Assembly: GCA_000231825.2 (NCBI GenBank)
Contig: JH720330.1
Location: forward strand, 507,555 to 571,554
Length of the DNA stretch: 64,000 bases
Direction: 5' to 3'
Source: Tetrahymena elliotti 4EA
Lineage: Eukaryota; Ciliophora; Oligohymenophorea; Hymenostomatida; Tetrahymenidae
The stretch's first letter is position 1, and each line of letters begins with the position of its first letter. Positions 61,301 to 64,000 of this stretch are shown piece after piece. A model generated the notes under the pieces. It did not search any database. It was not told the DNA's origin and worked only from the letters and a program-made list of their open reading frames with translations. The translations under genes and the position numbers were made by a program.

Positions 61301-64000
61301 AATTATTTATTTAAAATTTTTTGATGGAAAGCATAAAAAAAATCACTAGTAAAATTATTTTAACATTAAAATTTGTTTAATTTTATTAGGAACTTGAAGA
61401 AAAATCTTTGGGTCATGAATTCTTAGATAAGCCTGTTCTTTACATGCCTGAACCTGACTATCCTGAACTTAAGTATAAGGAAAATTTAAGAAGTAAAGAG
61501 GGTCATCTCGAATCTAAATTTAACAGATAACTTGAGAAATTGATGATGGAAGTTGTAGCTTGGAAGAAGTTGATTAACTTTGGTATTGTTGTTCCTTCTT
61601 ATGCAGATGAATTCACAACTTTACATAGAGAAAATCTCAGAATTCTAAAAGAATATGTCATGCTTGTAGTCAGAGATTAAAATAAAATTATTGATTATAT
61701 GGATCCTATGGAAAAGAATCTATTCAAAGATCACTATTCTCAAACTGAAAAGGTTATCAAGCCAGGTACTAGTAAGCTAAAATGGAGCTCCAAAGGTATT
61801 TTGGAAAACTTCGTTCGTGATTGCAGAAAGAGTTGCAATGAAATCTACAATAAATTGAAAATGTTCAAGAGTAACACTGAGAAAATAGAGTAAAAGTGTG
61901 TTGAAATTGCCTCAAGAATTTTAATTAAGATAGATAAAAAGCGTACAGTTGAAATCAAATAATTTGAAGAAGATTAAGAAAAGCACAGAAGAGACATGCA
62001 AATTAAGATCAAGGTATATAAGTTAATTTGATGAATTTAATTAATGTTTGTTTTTTTAAATTAGATTGCTTTGGATGAAATTAAAAGAATCTTGAGTGAA
62101 ACCTATGAGTTCTTCTTGAAAGATGGACCTGAAATTTAAAAGGTTTGGTTCAACTACGTTGCTATGATAGATAAGAAGATAGAAGAAGCCTTAAAGAAAG
62201 CAAACAAGAGTAGTTTATTAGAATTATATAGAGTCATTGGTGATGATAAGAACCCTGCAACTGCAATTTTCAGATTATCTCAAGAAATTGAAAATGGCTC
62301 TCCTGAAAATGGAAAGACTCAACCTGTTTTAGTTTTTAAACCTTCATAAAACTATTTAAGATAAATGATATAAATAACTATAACTTTAATGACTCAAATC
62401 ATTTAAGATTTTAAAAGAATGACTGTTATTATGAACTAAGAAAGAAAAGAAAAATTAGAAGAGCAACGTATATTAAAAGAAAAGGAAATGAAAAATAACC
62501 CTATGATGGCCTAGCGCAAAGGACCTGAGTAAGGAATAACCTTTGAAGAACAAAATTAAAGAGAAGACTATTTCTCTGCTATTGCTAGTGACTTAGAAAT
62601 TAAAAAATACACTGAAAGTATTCTTAGCAATTTGGATAAAACTATTTAAAAATTAACCTCAGGTGAATTATATGATCCTTGGAAATAAAAAGAATTTTTC
62701 TGGTAAGGAGATGCCAGTATGAAACACAAGTATTCTAAATCTATTTTAGATCATGATGATGAAATTTCAAATATTAGAGACCACATTGAAAAGTTCGAAA
62801 TATCTGCTAGTGATATTTAAGCTCAAAAAACAACTGATAAATTAGATTGTATCGTAATTGACAACACAAACATTAAAAGCACAATCGGTATTTATTTATT
62901 CTATAAAAATTTTTATATTTTATTTTCATTATTGCTTAATAGTCGAAGTTCTCATTTAATGGTAGAGTGCTTTGCTTAATGCTGTCTAAGAAAAGGCTGT
63001 AAGTGATTTAAATTCTTTACACTCTCTATTTTAGAATAGCGAGGCCCACTTAGAACCTACTCCTTTAGATATTCACTAACTTAAGAAGAATATGGAGTCT
63101 CTTGCTAAGCTTAAAAAAGATAAGCCTGATATCGGTGATAAATTACAACCTCTTGAAGAAAAATTCAAGTTGCTTGAAGATTATCAAATTAATTTAAAAG
63201 AAGATGAAATTTACAGAAAGAACACTCTTCGTGATGCCTGGATCAAGTTTGGAGACATGCTTGAAAGAATGGAAATCCGTAACTAAAAGGTTTACAATGA
63301 CCTCTATCAAGATACCATGAAAAATCTTGATGATTTCATGAAGGAAGCCTCAGATAATAAGGTTTGAAATATTTTAAAATTTTAATATTTAATTAACAAT
63401 ATTCTTCATTTTAAAATAGATTACATTTATGGCTAATGCTCCTTTCTAAGTAGGTAATCTAACTAATGAAAAAGCATTCTAAATGCTTAATGAGTATAAA
63501 GAAAATGTAAAAAGCTTGAGAGAAAGAGAAAAAGAAATGAGATTTGGATTTGAACTCTTTAATATTAATTATGCTCCAAGCTCAGAACTAGAAAGTGTAG
63601 AAAAAGAAATAGCTAACTTATAAGATGTTTGGAAAACCAAAGATGATTGGGATAAAGAATGGGAAAAGAATAAACATATTAAGTTCCGTGAATTTAACAA
63701 CGAAGAACTTGATGACTTAGCTGATGATTATCAAACAAAGAATAATTCTTATCCTAAAGAAATGAAAAAATGGGAAGTTGTTAATGCTTTACGTAATAAT
63801 GTAGAATAATTCAGATAAACTCTTCCTTTGATTAAAATGTTAGGTGAAAAATTCATGCGTTAAAGACATTGGGATAAGCTTTAAAAATATTTACAAACTA
63901 TCTTAGATTATGATAGTGATTCATTTACTTTATAAGAAATATTTAAAATTAATTTATTAACATATGCTGATTCTGTACGTGAAGGTAAATAAAAATATAT
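58335..64000 (+). CDS. Axonemal dynein heavy chain, N-terminal tail and linker, runs off the right edge
   Basis: Exons: 58335-58728, 59236-59356, 59412-59706, 59759-60641, 60700-61298, 61390-62013, 62065-62887, 62943-63361 and 63420->64000; all join in frame, giving about 1,580 residues. The first exon encodes an acidic, N/Q/E-rich leader (MSDNENNHQQ...) with NGNQANGNQVNGNQANGE. The tail domain follows (KISWIMEQLEK, IYFWVEKDG, GSVQQNHIQSLLKLM, AQLHKFMATL, LYIPKEDL), then helical stalk-like tail, WFNYVAMIDKKIEEALKK and the linker start FRQTLPLIKMLGEKFMRQRHW with FTLQEIFKINLLTYADSV. The AAA ring lies beyond the window. Tail residues look like an axonemal class, but I cannot assign outer versus inner arm. 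It drives ciliary beating. The link between exon 1 and exon 2 (507-base intron) rests on frame and splice signals; exon 1 read alone would also end at TGA at 58808. Confidence 0.9.

Overview
The window reads as ciliate macronuclear DNA of the Tetrahymena type. It is very AT-rich. Every long gene reads through in-frame TAA and TAG, taken as glutamine, and ends at TGA. Introns are short GT...AG, AT-rich segments. Families present include an axonemal dynein heavy chain, a TTLL12-type protein, a cyclic-nucleotide-type potassium channel, P5B ATPases and an RNF213-type giant AAA+ protein. All gene models below were built by hand in this code; none rests on a database search.

Layout: 1-1912 holds the 3' part of a minus-strand leucine-rich-repeat gene in which each exon is exactly one 30-codon repeat; it runs off the left edge. 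3027-5877 is a TTLL12-like gene. 7041-11717 and 12610-18166 are a tandem pair of P5B cation-transporting ATPases with matching intron positions. 19839-26545 is a six-TM potassium channel with a cNMP-binding-type domain and a disordered tail of about 1,160 residues.

28492-38991 is a duplicated accessory block. Two small plus-strand EF-hand genes each converge on minus-strand members of a coiled-coil protein family that I do not recognise (three members in all). Between the two units lie two tandem, decayed copies of another minus-strand coding sequence.

41387-56547 is one giant gene of about 4,880 codons for an RNF213/mysterin-like AAA+ protein. It has an RZ finger but no RING finger that I can see. 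It is followed by three identical minus-strand elongator tRNA-Met genes, each with the same short motif at the same upstream distance. 58335 to the right edge is the N-terminal tail and linker part of an axonemal dynein heavy chain.

The genes do not form one pathway. Several are ciliary or membrane genes (dynein, TTLL12, channel), in keeping with a ciliate. The most unusual parts are the EF-hand/coiled-coil duplication block, the one-repeat-per-exon LRR gene, the RING-less RNF213 homologue and the tRNA upstream element.
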